From assembly GCA_038749595.1 (NCBI GenBank), contig JBCDHW010000006.1, positions 124,001 to 188,000 on the forward strand: a DNA stretch of 64,000 nt, written 5' to 3'. This DNA is from Parvularcula sp038749595 (GTDB lineage Bacteria > Pseudomonadota > Alphaproteobacteria > Caulobacterales > Parvularculaceae). Below the pieces are notes generated by a model. That model searched no databases, had not been told where the DNA came from, and was given only the letters and a program-made list of their open reading frames with translations. The translations under genes and the position numbers were made by a program. The first letter of the stretch is position 1, and the number at the start of each line of letters is the position of its first letter. Shown here in pieces: positions 1 to 8,357 of this stretch.

Positions 1-71
1 CGTCTTCATACACCTAGTCCCCGAAGAAGCGTGTGAGAGCCAACCGCAAGCTGACCCCGTCCGTCAAATGA

Positions 72-108
72 CGAAGCGCTGCAGACCTTGATATCCCACA
101 GCGCTTCG
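72..108 (-). terminator. Hairpin terminator of the TonB receptor gene
   Basis: A perfect 10-bp inverted repeat (CGAAGCGCTG / CAGCGCTTCG) with a 17-nt spacer lies 27 bp beyond the stop codon of the receptor gene. There is no clear T-tract, so it may be a weak or Rho-assisted terminator. The first 71 bases hold no gene I can support. Confidence 0.5.
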
Positions 109-134
109 GTCGTTAGGCTCGCGTTGTCAGTGCC

Positions 135-2246
135 TTAGAACAGGCGCGACACCGTGATTTTGAAGTTACGTCCGACGACAGGGCGGGTTGCGAGAACCGG
201 CGTCACCTGTTCGTTGGTCAGGTTTTCGACACCCAGACGGATCTGCGTGTTCTGGAAAACCGGGTTCTCCGGCGTCAGCGTCAAACGCACGTTGTGCAGC
301 TCAAAACCATCAGTTTCGGTGTTGATAACGAAGCCGTTCGGTCCGGGCGGCACAGGCGTGCCGAAGGTCTGCAGGCTCGTGCGATCGTAGTCCAGGTTGG
401 AGACGAGCTCGTAGCTGAGGTCAGCAACCTCGCTGAACCGCTGACCGATCGTCAGGCGGTAATTGTCCGCAGGCGCGTTCTGCCAACCAACCGTCCGTAT
501 ACCCGCAGGTACCACGCGGTCCTCCGAGCCGTCGGTGAAGTTGGCGTTGAAGTCGACGTAGAAGCCTTGCTCAAACGCAAGCGAGCTTTCGATTTCAAAG
601 CCCTGGATGTCCACCTCTTCGACGCCTGAATACGACGTCACGTCGTCAAGGTTGGTGTCGTAGAAGTTGACCTTCAGCGCCAGCGTGTCTGACGGATTCA
701 AGAGACCGACGCGGTCGTAAGAGAACCCAAGCTCATACGTCTGCGCGACTTCTGGCTGCTCGATGAACACCGCGTTCTCGAGGTCGTCGATGATCGGCAG
801 ATTCTCTGTGTGCGCCCAGCTGCCAAAGAAGGCGAGGCCGTTGTCGAACGCGTAACGGAGCGAGACACCGCCCATCAGAGCCTCGTTGGAGACGTTGATA
901 TCAAACGTCTCGCCCGGGGTACCTGGGGGTGCGAACGGACCTGGATCCACCGTGAACGGCGTACCATCGATGTCCGAAGTCTCGTAACGGAGCGCCGGCG
1001 AGAGGGTCCAGCCGTCCGCGAAGTCGATCACGTCAACGAGGAAGACCGCATACCGATCATCGACACCGCCTGGTGCCGCCTCTTCCTGCTCGCGTTCGCG
1101 CTTGATGTACTCAACGCCCGCGCGAAGGCGGTGGGCAAAGATGCCGGTGTCAAAGAAGGCTTCGTTACGCAGCGTGACGCGCGAGGTTTCGAACTGGTGG
1201 TTCGCGTCGCCGAGCGCACGAACGACCGGCCCGAAGAACGGGTTCGATTCGAGTGCGGAGCTTCCCTCAATATACGAACCGTCGATCTCTTGGTTCGCGT
1301 ATGTCGCTGCAATCTCGAAGTTAATCAGGTCGTTACCTTCCGGGCTATACCCGTAGATACCGGTCCAAGTCTGGGATGTGATGTCCCGATCAACGTTGCC
1401 GAACGCGTCCGTCGTTGTGAAGAAGGTGTCGTACGGAACATCTCTTTCGGCGGTCGTCGTTTGGGTGAAGCTGCTCATGATCGAGTGCGCACCGACCGTG
1501 TACCGACCTTTCAAGAGGATCGACGGAAGCTCAAAGGCACTGTTGCCGATCTCGTTACCGTCGCCATCTTCTTGGTTTTCTTGCTCCCGGTAGGAGAAGT
1601 TGCCGAGAAGCTCCAGGTTCTCCGTCGGCTGCCACGCGCCCGTGATGGATGCGTTGTACGCCTCGTTGTTGGAGAACGCACCGAGCGTCACACCGAGGTT
1701 GGCGCCGGGCTCACCGCCGGTGAAATCCGATGCGTCTTTCGTCTCAAGACGGACGACACCGCCGACAATACCTGATCCGTACTCGAAGCTTCCCACAGTA
1801 CCGCGGATCACTTCGACGCTTTTGTAGAGGTAGGGATCGGTGAACAGCTGCGTGCCGATGCGGTAGAGTTCCTCACCGCCGGTGGTCGCGCCGTCGACGA
1901 TGATCGCCACTTTTTGGTCCGTACCAAACGTTCCGTTGGCACCAAAGCCGCGAATGTTGATGCCGGATCCCGACGGCGTAGAGCCGTTGACGAGCGTCAC
2001 ACCCGGGACTGAGTCGATGAGCTCAGCGACCGTATTGGCCTGGCGGTCGTCGATTTCCGTTTGCTCAATGACCGTCAACGGCGTCGCCGTGTCGGTTTGA
2101 ACGGCCCGCTTACTCGTTCCGAGCGTCAGTGTACCGAGGAACTGGCTGTCCTCGTCCGTTTCCTGCGCATACGCGCCGCCCAGTGCCGATGCGACCATCG
2201 CGATCGATGTCGTTAGGCAAAGCCAATTTCTGCTCGTCTTTCTCAT
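135..2246 (-). CDS. TonB-dependent outer-membrane receptor, probable heme/siderophore receptor
   Basis: Predicted 703-aa outer-membrane receptor that would import an iron compound using TonB energy. The ATG at 2246 is chosen because it is followed by a signal peptide (MRKTSRNW..., cleavage after AYAQ) and preceded by a GGAAGGG ribosome site; an upstream in-frame ATG at 2378 gives a non-signal extension. A plug domain follows (VNGSTPSGSGINIRGFG, VEVIRGTVGSFEYGSG), then a beta-barrel ending in ...TVSRLF with terminal Phe, typical of Bam substrates. It is divergent from a HmuT-like binding protein, which points to heme as substrate. That is inferred from context; the sequence alone does not fix the ligand. 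Confidence 0.88.
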   Translation of the reverse strand: MRKTSRNWLCLTTSIAMVASALGGAYAQETDEDSQFLGTLTLGTSKRAVQTDTATPLTVIEQTEIDDRQANTVAELIDSVPGVTLVNGSTPSGSGINIRGFGANGTFGTDQKVAIIVDGATTGGEELYRIGTQLFTDPYLYKSVEVIRGTVGSFEYGSGIVGGVVRLETKDASDFTGGEPGANLGVTLGAFSNNEAYNASITGAWQPTENLELLGNFSYREQENQEDGDGNEIGNSAFELPSILLKGRYTVGAHSIMSSFTQTTTAERDVPYDTFFTTTDAFGNVDRDITSQTWTGIYGYSPEGNDLINFEIAATYANQEIDGSYIEGSSALESNPFFGPVVRALGDANHQFETSRVTLRNEAFFDTGIFAHRLRAGVEYIKREREQEEAAPGGVDDRYAVFLVDVIDFADGWTLSPALRYETSDIDGTPFTVDPGPFAPPGTPGETFDINVSNEALMGGVSLRYAFDNGLAFFGSWAHTENLPIIDDLENAVFIEQPEVAQTYELGFSYDRVGLLNPSDTLALKVNFYDTNLDDVTSYSGVEEVDIQGFEIESSLAFEQGFYVDFNANFTDGSEDRVVPAGIRTVGWQNAPADNYRLTIGQRFSEVADLSYELVSNLDYDRTSLQTFGTPVPPGPNGFVINTETDGFELHNVRLTLTPENPVFQNTQIRLGVENLTNEQVTPVLATRPVVGRNFKITVSRLF

Positions 2247-2263
2247 GTGCCACCCTTCCACGG

Positions 2264-2283
2264 TATTGATAATCACTCGCACA
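2264..2283. promoter_or_regulatory. Possible Fur-type operator before the TonB receptor
   Basis: The AT-rich stretch around TTGATAATCACTCGCA (2266-2281), about 20 bp upstream of the receptor start codon, partly matches the GATAAT half-site of Fur boxes. The 283-bp region 2247-2529 separates two divergent iron-type genes, so Fur or Irr control is likely, but this match is imperfect. No riboswitch was recognised there. Confidence 0.3.
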
Positions 2284-2529
2284 ATAACTTTTGTGCCCAT
2301 AACCCAATGGTTTGCCATTGCAAACCAAAAGCAGGTTGTGTTGGTGTCTTCCCCTTCGGCGCGTTGCGGATTCGCCACATGGCGCGATCAGCCTAAAGGC
2401 TTTTATCGTCAGCATTTCCAGGGCTTTGGGCTCGGCTGCGACGTGGGCTGCGCACAACGCCGCAGGCGTGGTCGTTGCAAATAATAACCGTTCGCTTAAG
2501 CAGAGCCCAGCTGAGCGCGGAGGGTTATC

Positions 2530-3369
2530 ATGCGTTGGATGTTCACGGCGATTGCGGCAGCGATCGTGTCGATCTCGTCATCGTTCGCGCAGGAGCGCGT
2601 TGTCTCAATTGGCGGCGATCTCACAGAGATTATCTATATCCTCGGCGAAGAGGATCGCCTGGTCGCGACGGACACGACCAGCGTCTATCCGCCCGCAGCC
2701 AACCAGACGCCGAAGGTCGGTTATGTGCGCCAGCTCTCGGCCGAAGGCGTCCTCTCGGTGGAGCCGGATCTGATCTTGATTAGCGGCGCCGCGGGTCCTG
2801 ACGCCGCGGTTGAGCTCCTCGAAGCGTCGGGCGTGAAAATGGTTTCTCTGCCGACGGAATACACACCGGCCTCAATTCTCCGCAAAATCGACGTTGTCTC
2901 AGAAGCACTGGGTGCGGAGGAACGCGGCGCTGAGCTTCGGCGGAAAGTCGAAGCGGATATCAAAGAGACCGAAGCGGCGATCGACGCTTTGTCGATTAAG
3001 CCGCGCATTCTGTTTTTCTTCGGTTCGAGCGGTGCAGCCCGGTCGGCCGGCGTCGAGACTGCAGCACACGGTGTTATCGAAATGCTGGGCGGCGAGAATG
3101 TCTTTGCGAGCCAAATTGGTTACAAAGCACTCTCGCTTGAATCCGCAGTCGCTGCCGATCCCGACCTTATTCTGCTGATGGCTCAAACGGCTGCAGGCCT
3201 CGGCGGAGTGGAGCAAGTACGCAACCACGACGCCCTGAAGCTCACGTCCGCAGCGCAGGAGGGCCGCATCCTCGTGGTCGACCCGGTCACGGTGATGCAA
3301 TTTGGTCCGCGTACCCCGGAAGCTGTCTCAGCGCTCGCCCGGGAAGCGAATGAACTCCTGAGCCAGTAG
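2530..3369 (+). CDS. hmuT: Heme ABC transporter periplasmic binding protein (HmuT-like)
   Basis: 279-aa periplasmic binding protein of the class III (FecB/BtuF/HmuT) fold. A signal peptide (MRWMFTAIAAAIVSISSSFAQ) is followed by ERVVSIGGDLTEIIYILGEEDRL, the usual HmuT start, and later by SAEGVLSVEPDLILISG and AVAADPDLILLM, the two-lobe signature. GGAGGG stands 6 nt before the ATG. In the family it hands heme to an HmuU permease and HmuV ATPase; neither follows here. The next gene encodes a smaller, unrelated membrane protein, so the transporter partners must be elsewhere or of another type. Confidence 0.82.
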   Translation: MRWMFTAIAAAIVSISSSFAQERVVSIGGDLTEIIYILGEEDRLVATDTTSVYPPAANQTPKVGYVRQLSAEGVLSVEPDLILISGAAGPDAAVELLEASGVKMVSLPTEYTPASILRKIDVVSEALGAEERGAELRRKVEADIKETEAAIDALSIKPRILFFFGSSGAARSAGVETAAHGVIEMLGGENVFASQIGYKALSLESAVAADPDLILLMAQTAAGLGGVEQVRNHDALKLTSAAQEGRILVVDPVTVMQFGPRTPEAVSALAREANELLSQ

Positions 3370-3409
3370 TGCGCGCCCACGGCTTGTCTCCTGGTCGGAT
3401 GGGCATCAG

Positions 3410-4105
3410 GTGACAGCGCGCGGCAGACAGATCATCTCAAATCAGATCGCAGCGCGAGCGCTGTTTGCCGCGGGAGCGATCGGCTCCTCAATCGTATCCG
3501 CAGCCGATATGGTGCTCATCGGCTTACCCATCGGCGGCAGCGAGGCGCAAACCTTGGGCCTCGGTTTGCTAGAGGGGAAATCTCCCAGCCAGCTTCGGCT
3601 AGGTGCGTTTGGCGCACTCCCTGGTTTTTTCCTCCAAGCCCTTGGTTTCATGGGCTTTGTCGTCATCGCTCAAGCAGGCCGTCTTGGGCGCCAGATCATC
3701 GTTGCGCTTGGGTTTGGGCTAACGCTTTTCGTCGGCGCGGCGTGGCACATGCTCTATCTGCCGCTCGCAACCGCAATTAACATCGGTACACAGAGCAATG
3801 AAGCCCTTCAGGCGGCGTTGGTCGGTGACCTCGTGTTCGCGTTCCATCTTTGGCGATGGCTTTTCATCGGCTCGAACGGACTCCTGGCGCTTCTTATCGT
3901 GACGAGAAGCGTTGCCATGCCGGTCTGGATGGTTGCCGCATCACCCTATCTCTTGATGGAGGGCGCCCGCTTTGCGGCAACAGCTCTGCCAGCGCCAGTT
4001 GGCGGCATGGCGTTTGTCGCTACGGTGAACATCGCTCTGTTTATTTTCTTTGTGCTGAGCTTCCTGACACAGACAGCACAGACCACTCCCCGCGCTAGAA
4101 CCTAA
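3410..4105 (+). CDS. Unrecognised integral membrane protein of the heme/iron locus
   Basis: 231 aa starting at GTG, 40 bp after hmuT and probably co-transcribed. It shows about six hydrophobic segments (for example GAIGSSIVSAADMVLIGLP, LPGFFLQALGFMGFVVIAQA, IIVALGFGLTLFVGAAW, MAFVATVNIALFIFFVLSFL). It is too short for, and does not resemble, the ten-helix FecCD/HmuU permease. Its last 11 bp overlap the convergent gene on the other strand. A role in iron or heme handling is inferred only from position. Confidence 0.65.
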   Translation: MTARGRQIISNQIAARALFAAGAIGSSIVSAADMVLIGLPIGGSEAQTLGLGLLEGKSPSQLRLGAFGALPGFFLQALGFMGFVVIAQAGRLGRQIIVALGFGLTLFVGAAWHMLYLPLATAINIGTQSNEALQAALVGDLVFAFHLWRWLFIGSNGLLALLIVTRSVAMPVWMVAASPYLLMEGARFAATALPAPVGGMAFVATVNIALFIFFVLSFLTQTAQTTPRART

Positions 4106-4616
4106 GCTGAAACGCCGGCGTCATCGCATGGGGGACCCGTCGCGCACCGGCGGGAGCGTGGATGGCCAGTCCTAAGCCCGCGAGTGCATCAGCTATATTC
4201 GTCACGAGACTGACGATTCTCCGCGGTGAGCCGATCCCTAAAAGTGCCTCAAGGTGCGCCTGCATCGCCGCTCGGTCCCAAGCTTGCGCTGCGGAGAAAA
4301 CGCACAGCACACGGACTTCATCGTCGGTGAGAACGCCACTCTCAGGCGCCATCGTGCAAACGTGGCGTCGGCACTCATCGGCGACAATCTCGGAAAATTG
4401 CGCAATGTCCCGCAGCACAGGTCGCGCATCTTCGCCCAGCGTGTTGGCAAACAGCGCGTACACACACGACGCCGGGTTGCGCCCATGCATGGATGCACGA
4501 AATCCGATCACCAGCAGTGATCCGCCCGAAGAGAGATCGGTCAAAACAGTCGGGGAGAAATGTCCGTCGGCCATACCCGTCACAAAACAAGGCTCGCCGA
4601 CAGCGACGAACCACAC
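4095..4616 (-). CDS. Unknown protein under a Fur-type palindrome
   Basis: 173 aa from a GTG start; an internal ATG at 4574 (MADGHFSP...) would give 159 aa. Soluble, mostly helical, with several Cys residues (RNPASCVYALFAN, ADECRRHVCTMAPESG) and a C-terminal helical region. I do not recognise the family with certainty; it resembles short uncharacterised alphaproteobacterial proteins. A perfect 13-bp palindrome of Fur type lies 17 bp upstream, so it is probably repressed by iron together with the heme genes it faces. Confidence 0.6.
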   Translation of the reverse strand: MWFVAVGEPCFVTGMADGHFSPTVLTDLSSGGSLLVIGFRASMHGRNPASCVYALFANTLGEDARPVLRDIAQFSEIVADECRRHVCTMAPESGVLTDDEVRVLCVFSAAQAWDRAAMQAHLEALLGIGSPRRIVSLVTNIADALAGLGLAIHAPAGARRVPHAMTPAFQLRF

Positions 4617-4632
4617 TTCGCGCGCACCTACC

Positions 4633-4645
4633 GAGAATAATTCTC
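4633..4645. promoter_or_regulatory. Fur/Irr-type palindromic operator
   Basis: GAGAATAATTCTC is a perfect palindrome (6-1-6) matching the TGAGAAT-type half-sites known for Fur in proteobacteria. It lies directly upstream of the start at 4616 and downstream of the CBS gene, so it most likely controls the 4095-4616 gene. Confidence 0.5.
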
Positions 4646-4707
4646 AAATGCAAGAAAAGATCGGGCCAACCGGTCAACGCGTTGAACGCGCCGGAAGGCG
4701 TCTGCAG

Positions 4708-5238
4708 CTAACCGACAATCATCTGTTTCAGCTTCACCGTCTCGTGCTCGAGCTCTCGCAGACGGTAATGCACCACGTCACCAATCGTCACAATTCCAAT
4801 GACTTGCGCGCCGCGCATCACCGGCATGTGGCGGAAGCGGCCGTCGGTCATCGTCCGCAGCACCGCCATCAGAGGCTCATCGGGGGTGCAGGTTTTGACC
4901 GTGCGGGTCATCAGCACTTCAACCTTCTGCTCCAGCACTTTGCCGGGCGTTTCCGAGAGCTTCCGGACGATATCGCGCTCCGAAAGGATTCCTTCGAGAT
5001 CCCCGGCTTCGGAGAGAACGAGCAGCGCACCAATCCGCTTTTCTCCCAGCAAATCAACGGCTTTCTGCATGGGATCGTCCCGCCGGACGGAGAAAATCGC
5101 ATTCCCCTTCTCGGCCAATAAATGCTCCACCGTGCCGAAACCCTTGGCGGTGTTGCTCTTTTTCGATTGACTGACGGTGACTTCGCGCTCGTTTTCGCTG
5201 CGGCGCGGCCCTGCATAGCTCGTTGGTGCTCTCATCAT
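4708..5238 (-). CDS. CBS-domain protein
   Basis: 176 aa with two CBS modules forming one Bateman unit: first around residues 38-95 (IFSVRRDDPMQKAVDLL...GILSERDIVRKL), second around 108-165 (TRTVKTCTPDEPLMAVL...IGIVTIGDVVHYRL), then a short C-terminal helix. Such stand-alone proteins bind adenine nucleotides and often act as energy sensors; the partner is unknown. Two adjacent ATGs (5238, 5235) follow AGGGACGGG. No operon partner is evident. Confidence 0.85.
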   Translation of the reverse strand: MMRAPTSYAGPRRSENEREVTVSQSKKSNTAKGFGTVEHLLAEKGNAIFSVRRDDPMQKAVDLLGEKRIGALLVLSEAGDLEGILSERDIVRKLSETPGKVLEQKVEVLMTRTVKTCTPDEPLMAVLRTMTDGRFRHMPVMRGAQVIGIVTIGDVVHYRLRELEHETVKLKQMIVG

Positions 5239-5305
5239 CCCGTCCCTGCCTCATGTTTGCTTTTGTTTTGGGGCGAGCGTAACCGAACGTTTTACGCGTT
5301 GGAAA

Positions 5306-5500
5306 GTGTTTGTGCTGCCGATACCTGACGGGTTGACCCCGCCGCTCGCGACAACGCTCTTTATAATCGGCGTGATGTCCGGGTACCAATATCGCCGCAA
5401 TTGGGTCGCGGAAGGCCCCCGTTGGAAGGCCTGGACCTACGGCGTCGCGGCTGCACTTTCGTTCGGCTGCGTCGCGCTGATCCCGCTGACTTCAGCCTGA
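5306..5500 (+). CDS. Small membrane protein, unknown
   Basis: 64 aa from a GTG preceded by GGAAA. It has two hydrophobic segments (LTPPLATTLFIIGVMSGY and WTYGVAAALSFGCVALIPL) joined by a basic loop. It is convergent with nqrM, ending 3 bp from it. The family is not recognised; two plausible helices and a usable start support it as real, but its small size leaves doubt. Confidence 0.45.
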   Translation: MFVLPIPDGLTPPLATTLFIIGVMSGYQYRRNWVAEGPRWKAWTYGVAAALSFGCVALIPLTSA

Positions 5501-5503
5501 CCG

Positions 5504-5767
5504 CTAAGCCGAAGGGGCCTCAGCTTCTGCACCAGTGGGCACCGCCATCGCTTCCATCGCCTTGCGTGCACGGGGGCAGGCGAGACGCTCTTTAAGCGGG
5601 CTGTCTGGATCGACGGGCTTTTTGCAGACCAAGCAATGATCGGCACCCGCCACAGCGTTGAGCCCCCCGCAGCTGCCTTTGATTGTCTTGCCCACCAGCA
5701 TCGCGCCAAGGGCCATGCCCAGCATGACGACGGCAAGAAGACCAAACGCGAACACAAACGTCGCCAT
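5504..5767 (-). CDS. nqrM: NqrM, Na+-NQR maturation protein
   Basis: 87 aa: one N-terminal transmembrane helix (MATFVFAFGLLAVVMLGMALG) followed by the Cys-rich NqrM signature IKGSCGGLNAV...DHCLVCKKP with four Cys. NqrM is needed to assemble the iron centre between NqrD and NqrE. I chose the ATG at 5767 (GGAG 9 nt upstream); a TTG at 5782 would add five residues. It lies just after apbE, so the two maturation genes form an operon divergent from nqrA-F. Confidence 0.88.
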   Translation of the reverse strand: MATFVFAFGLLAVVMLGMALGAMLVGKTIKGSCGGLNAVAGADHCLVCKKPVDPDSPLKERLACPRARKAMEAMAVPTGAEAEAPSA

Positions 5768-5785
5768 CACGGCGTACTCCAACGC

Positions 5786-6817
5786 TTAACGGAGCAGGCT
5801 CTCGAACGCGGACGTTGTCACCTGCCGAAACTCCCCTTTCGCACTATCCTCATGGCGAACGATGAACAAGGCCGCGAGTTTTTGATCTTCAGCAATCTGC
5901 AGCCCTCGTTCCGCACCCAAAGCCAGCAAAGCCGTGGCCCAAGCATCGGCCAGCGCTGCATTTTCTGCGAGGACGGTCACCGAGGCCGTCCGGTGGGTGA
6001 CCGGTCGGCCGGTGACCGCGTCGATAATGTGGGAATAGCGGGTTCCGTCTTCCTCGAAGAAGTTGCGGTAGTCCCCTGAGGTGGCCATCCCTTGCCCATT
6101 TACCGCGACAACCCGCTGAATTTGCCGCGAAAAAGGCACGGGGCTTTCCACCCCGATCCGCCATCCTTGCCGAGTGGGGCCATCCCCGACGGCAAACAAG
6201 TCGCCGCCGACCTCGACCATAAAGTCATCAAAGCCCTGCTGCTCAAGCGCGCGCGCGAGTGCGTCGATGCCCGATCCCTTTGCAATCGCCGCGAGATAGA
6301 TGGTTGTCTCTGAACTCTTCTTCGTCAGGGTCCCGCGCACGGGATCCAGCGCCAACATGCGTGACTGACCCACCGACGCTTGCGCTGCCGCAATCTTCTC
6401 AGCGCTGGGCACGGCGGCTTCGGGACCGCGGGCACCGAACCCCCAAAGCTCGATCAACGGACCCACCGTGATGTCAAACTGGCCCGCGCTCGCGTCGTGG
6501 ATCACGTCGGCGGTGAGGATCAGCTCCTGAAACGCCGGGGACACCGCGATCGGCGCGTTCGCAGCCGCGCGGTTGAAGGCAGAAACCTCCGAATTGTCCT
6601 GCCAATTCGAAAACAGCGCATTGGTCTCTTCAATCGAGCGGTCGATGACAGGCTTCAACGCAGCAGGATCAACGCTCCCACTCTCGTCGACAATCGCGAC
6701 GCGGTAGGTCGTGCCGAAGGCGTCCCCTTCGATGACAACGACTTCGGGATCCGCCGAGCAGCCTGCGACAAACGCGACAGCCCAGGCACTGAAAAAAAAT
6801 CGAGCAACTTGATACAC
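5786..6817 (-). CDS. apbE: FAD:protein FMN transferase ApbE (lipoprotein)
   Basis: 343 aa. The lipoprotein signal MYQVARFFFSAWAVAFVAGC has its lipobox Cys at residue 20. ApbE features include GTTYRVAIVDES near the start, SNWQDNSEVSAFN, AIAKGSGIDALARAL, the flavin-contact VEVGGDLFAVG, and HIIDAVTGRPV near the C-terminus. ApbE attaches FMN by phosphoester bond to Thr of NqrB and NqrC; both acceptor motifs are present in the neighbouring operon. Transcribed away from nqrA with nqrM behind it. Confidence 0.93.
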   Translation of the reverse strand: MYQVARFFFSAWAVAFVAGCSADPEVVVIEGDAFGTTYRVAIVDESGSVDPAALKPVIDRSIEETNALFSNWQDNSEVSAFNRAAANAPIAVSPAFQELILTADVIHDASAGQFDITVGPLIELWGFGARGPEAAVPSAEKIAAAQASVGQSRMLALDPVRGTLTKKSSETTIYLAAIAKGSGIDALARALEQQGFDDFMVEVGGDLFAVGDGPTRQGWRIGVESPVPFSRQIQRVVAVNGQGMATSGDYRNFFEEDGTRYSHIIDAVTGRPVTHRTASVTVLAENAALADAWATALLALGAERGLQIAEDQKLAALFIVRHEDSAKGEFRQVTTSAFESLLR

Positions 6818-7007
6818 GCGGTTACACCTTAACTAACTGTTTTATTGATACAAAAACGCTTATTGCGAGTGGGTATCGGGTGCAGGTTCCTTTGCGAAAC
6901 CGATCTTGTTCGTTATGCACTTGTTGGGGGTCAGTCGGGTAGCTATGGCACAGAAAAAAACTAAAGCCGCTCGGTTCAGTTAGTAACAGTTTTAGGATTT
7001 CGGGCTG
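6818..7007. promoter_or_regulatory. Divergent promoter region of apbE-nqrM and nqrA-F
   Basis: 190 AT-richer bases between the divergent starts. No operator could be identified with confidence. An AGGA stands upstream of the nqrA GTG. Confidence 0.5.
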
Positions 7008-8354
7008 GTGAAGCAGTTCAGGCTACGTAAAGGTCTCGACCTCCCGGTCGAAGGGAAACCAGAGCAGAGCATTGTTGATGGGCCTGCCATCAAAACTGTG
7101 GCCGCTCTCGGCTCCGACTATTTGGGTCTCAAGCCGCGCCTATCGGTCCAAGAAGGCGACGTCATCGGGGCCGGCGCTCCTCTGTTCGCCCACAAAGACA
7201 CACCCTCGGTCTTTGTCACTGCGCCGATCTCGGGTCGGGTCGCAGCGGTCAACCGCGGCTACCGCAGGGCGTTGGTCAGTGTTGAGATCGAGGCGGACGA
7301 AGCGGCGCCAGCACCCGTTGATTTCTCTCAGGTCGGCGACAGCGACACCCGTGAAGGCATTCGCGAGAAGCTCTGCGCGAGCGGGCTGTGGACCTCATTC
7401 CGCACGCGGCCTTATTCAAAAGTCCCAGCTCCTGAGACGGAGCCTGCTGCGATCTTCATCAACGCGATGGAGACCGAGCCGTTGGCCGCCGAGCCAAGCC
7501 TGATCATCGACGAAAGCGCCGACGATTTCGCAAAAGGCGTCCAGGCGATCTCGGCGTTGACCGACGGCACAACGTATCTCTGCTGCCATGTCGGCCATGA
7601 CATTCCTGGCCAAGATCTCGGCGGCGTTGAAACGGCAGCGTTCTCCGGTCCGCATCCGGCGGGACTTTCAGGAACCCACATCCACTTCCTCGAACCGCCA
7701 ACGGCCCAGCGGACCGTCTGGACGATTGGCTATCAGGACGTCATTGCCATCGGCCGCTTAATCATGACGGGCACGCTCAATGCCGAGCGTGTGATCGCGC
7801 TGGCCGGACCGCTCGTTCACGAACCCCGGCTGATCCGCACGGTGATGGGCGCTTCTCTCAGCGAGCTGACCAACGCTCAGTACGATATGTCGGTCCCGAC
7901 GCGGATTATTTCGGGCTCGATCCTCAGCGGAGCATCACCAAGCGAGCAAGCGGCCGCTTACCTCGGCCGTTACGCGCGCCAGATCTCGGTGATTGAAGAA
8001 GACAAGCAGCAAAACCCGTTCGGTTGGATCCGTCCGATGGCGCACAAATTCGCGTTTCAACCGGTTCTCGGGTCAGCCCTGTCGCGGAAAAGCTATCCGC
8101 TCACGTCCAATCTCAATGGCGGCCGCCGGGCGATGGTGCCGCTGGGAACCTTCGAAGAGCTGATGCCGCAGGATTACCTGCCGACACAGCTCCTCCGTGC
8201 ACTGCTCGTCATGGATACAGATGTTGCGCAGTCCTTGGGTGCGCTCGAGCTCGACGAGGAGGACCTGAGCCTCGTCGGCTTCGCCTGCCCCGCAAAATAT
8301 GAGTACGGCGTCGCCTTGCGCGATTGCCTCAACAAAATTGAGAAAGAAGGCTGA
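7008..8354 (+). CDS. nqrA: Na+-NQR subunit A
   Basis: 448 aa, full length. It begins from GTG with FRLRKGLDLPVEGKPEQ, the usual NqrA start, and contains GDVIGAGAPLFAHKDTP and the C-terminal ALELDEEDLSLVGFACPAKYEYG. NqrA is the cytoplasmic quinone-reductase-side subunit of the NADH:ubiquinone reductase that pumps Na+. It is first of six genes: a 3-bp gap to nqrB and overlaps thereafter indicate one transcript. Confidence 0.97.
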   Translation: MKQFRLRKGLDLPVEGKPEQSIVDGPAIKTVAALGSDYLGLKPRLSVQEGDVIGAGAPLFAHKDTPSVFVTAPISGRVAAVNRGYRRALVSVEIEADEAAPAPVDFSQVGDSDTREGIREKLCASGLWTSFRTRPYSKVPAPETEPAAIFINAMETEPLAAEPSLIIDESADDFAKGVQAISALTDGTTYLCCHVGHDIPGQDLGGVETAAFSGPHPAGLSGTHIHFLEPPTAQRTVWTIGYQDVIAIGRLIMTGTLNAERVIALAGPLVHEPRLIRTVMGASLSELTNAQYDMSVPTRIISGSILSGASPSEQAAAYLGRYARQISVIEEDKQQNPFGWIRPMAHKFAFQPVLGSALSRKSYPLTSNLNGGRRAMVPLGTFEELMPQDYLPTQLLRALLVMDTDVAQSLGALELDEEDLSLVGFACPAKYEYGVALRDCLNKIEKEG

Positions 8355-8357
8355 GTT

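Noticed and set aside
810..1775. Long plus-strand open frame (321 codons) within the first TonB receptor
   Set aside because: Antisense to a clear receptor gene; no ribosome site; Arg/Val-rich product with no family features. A GC-rich shadow frame.
2379..2529. Cobalamin riboswitch between the TonB receptor and hmuT
   Set aside because: No B12-box or paired core was found; iron-type control is more likely for this gene pair.
4162..5121. Plus-strand open frame of 319 codons across two minus-strand genes
   Set aside because: It spans two genes with their own starts and motifs; its product looks random.
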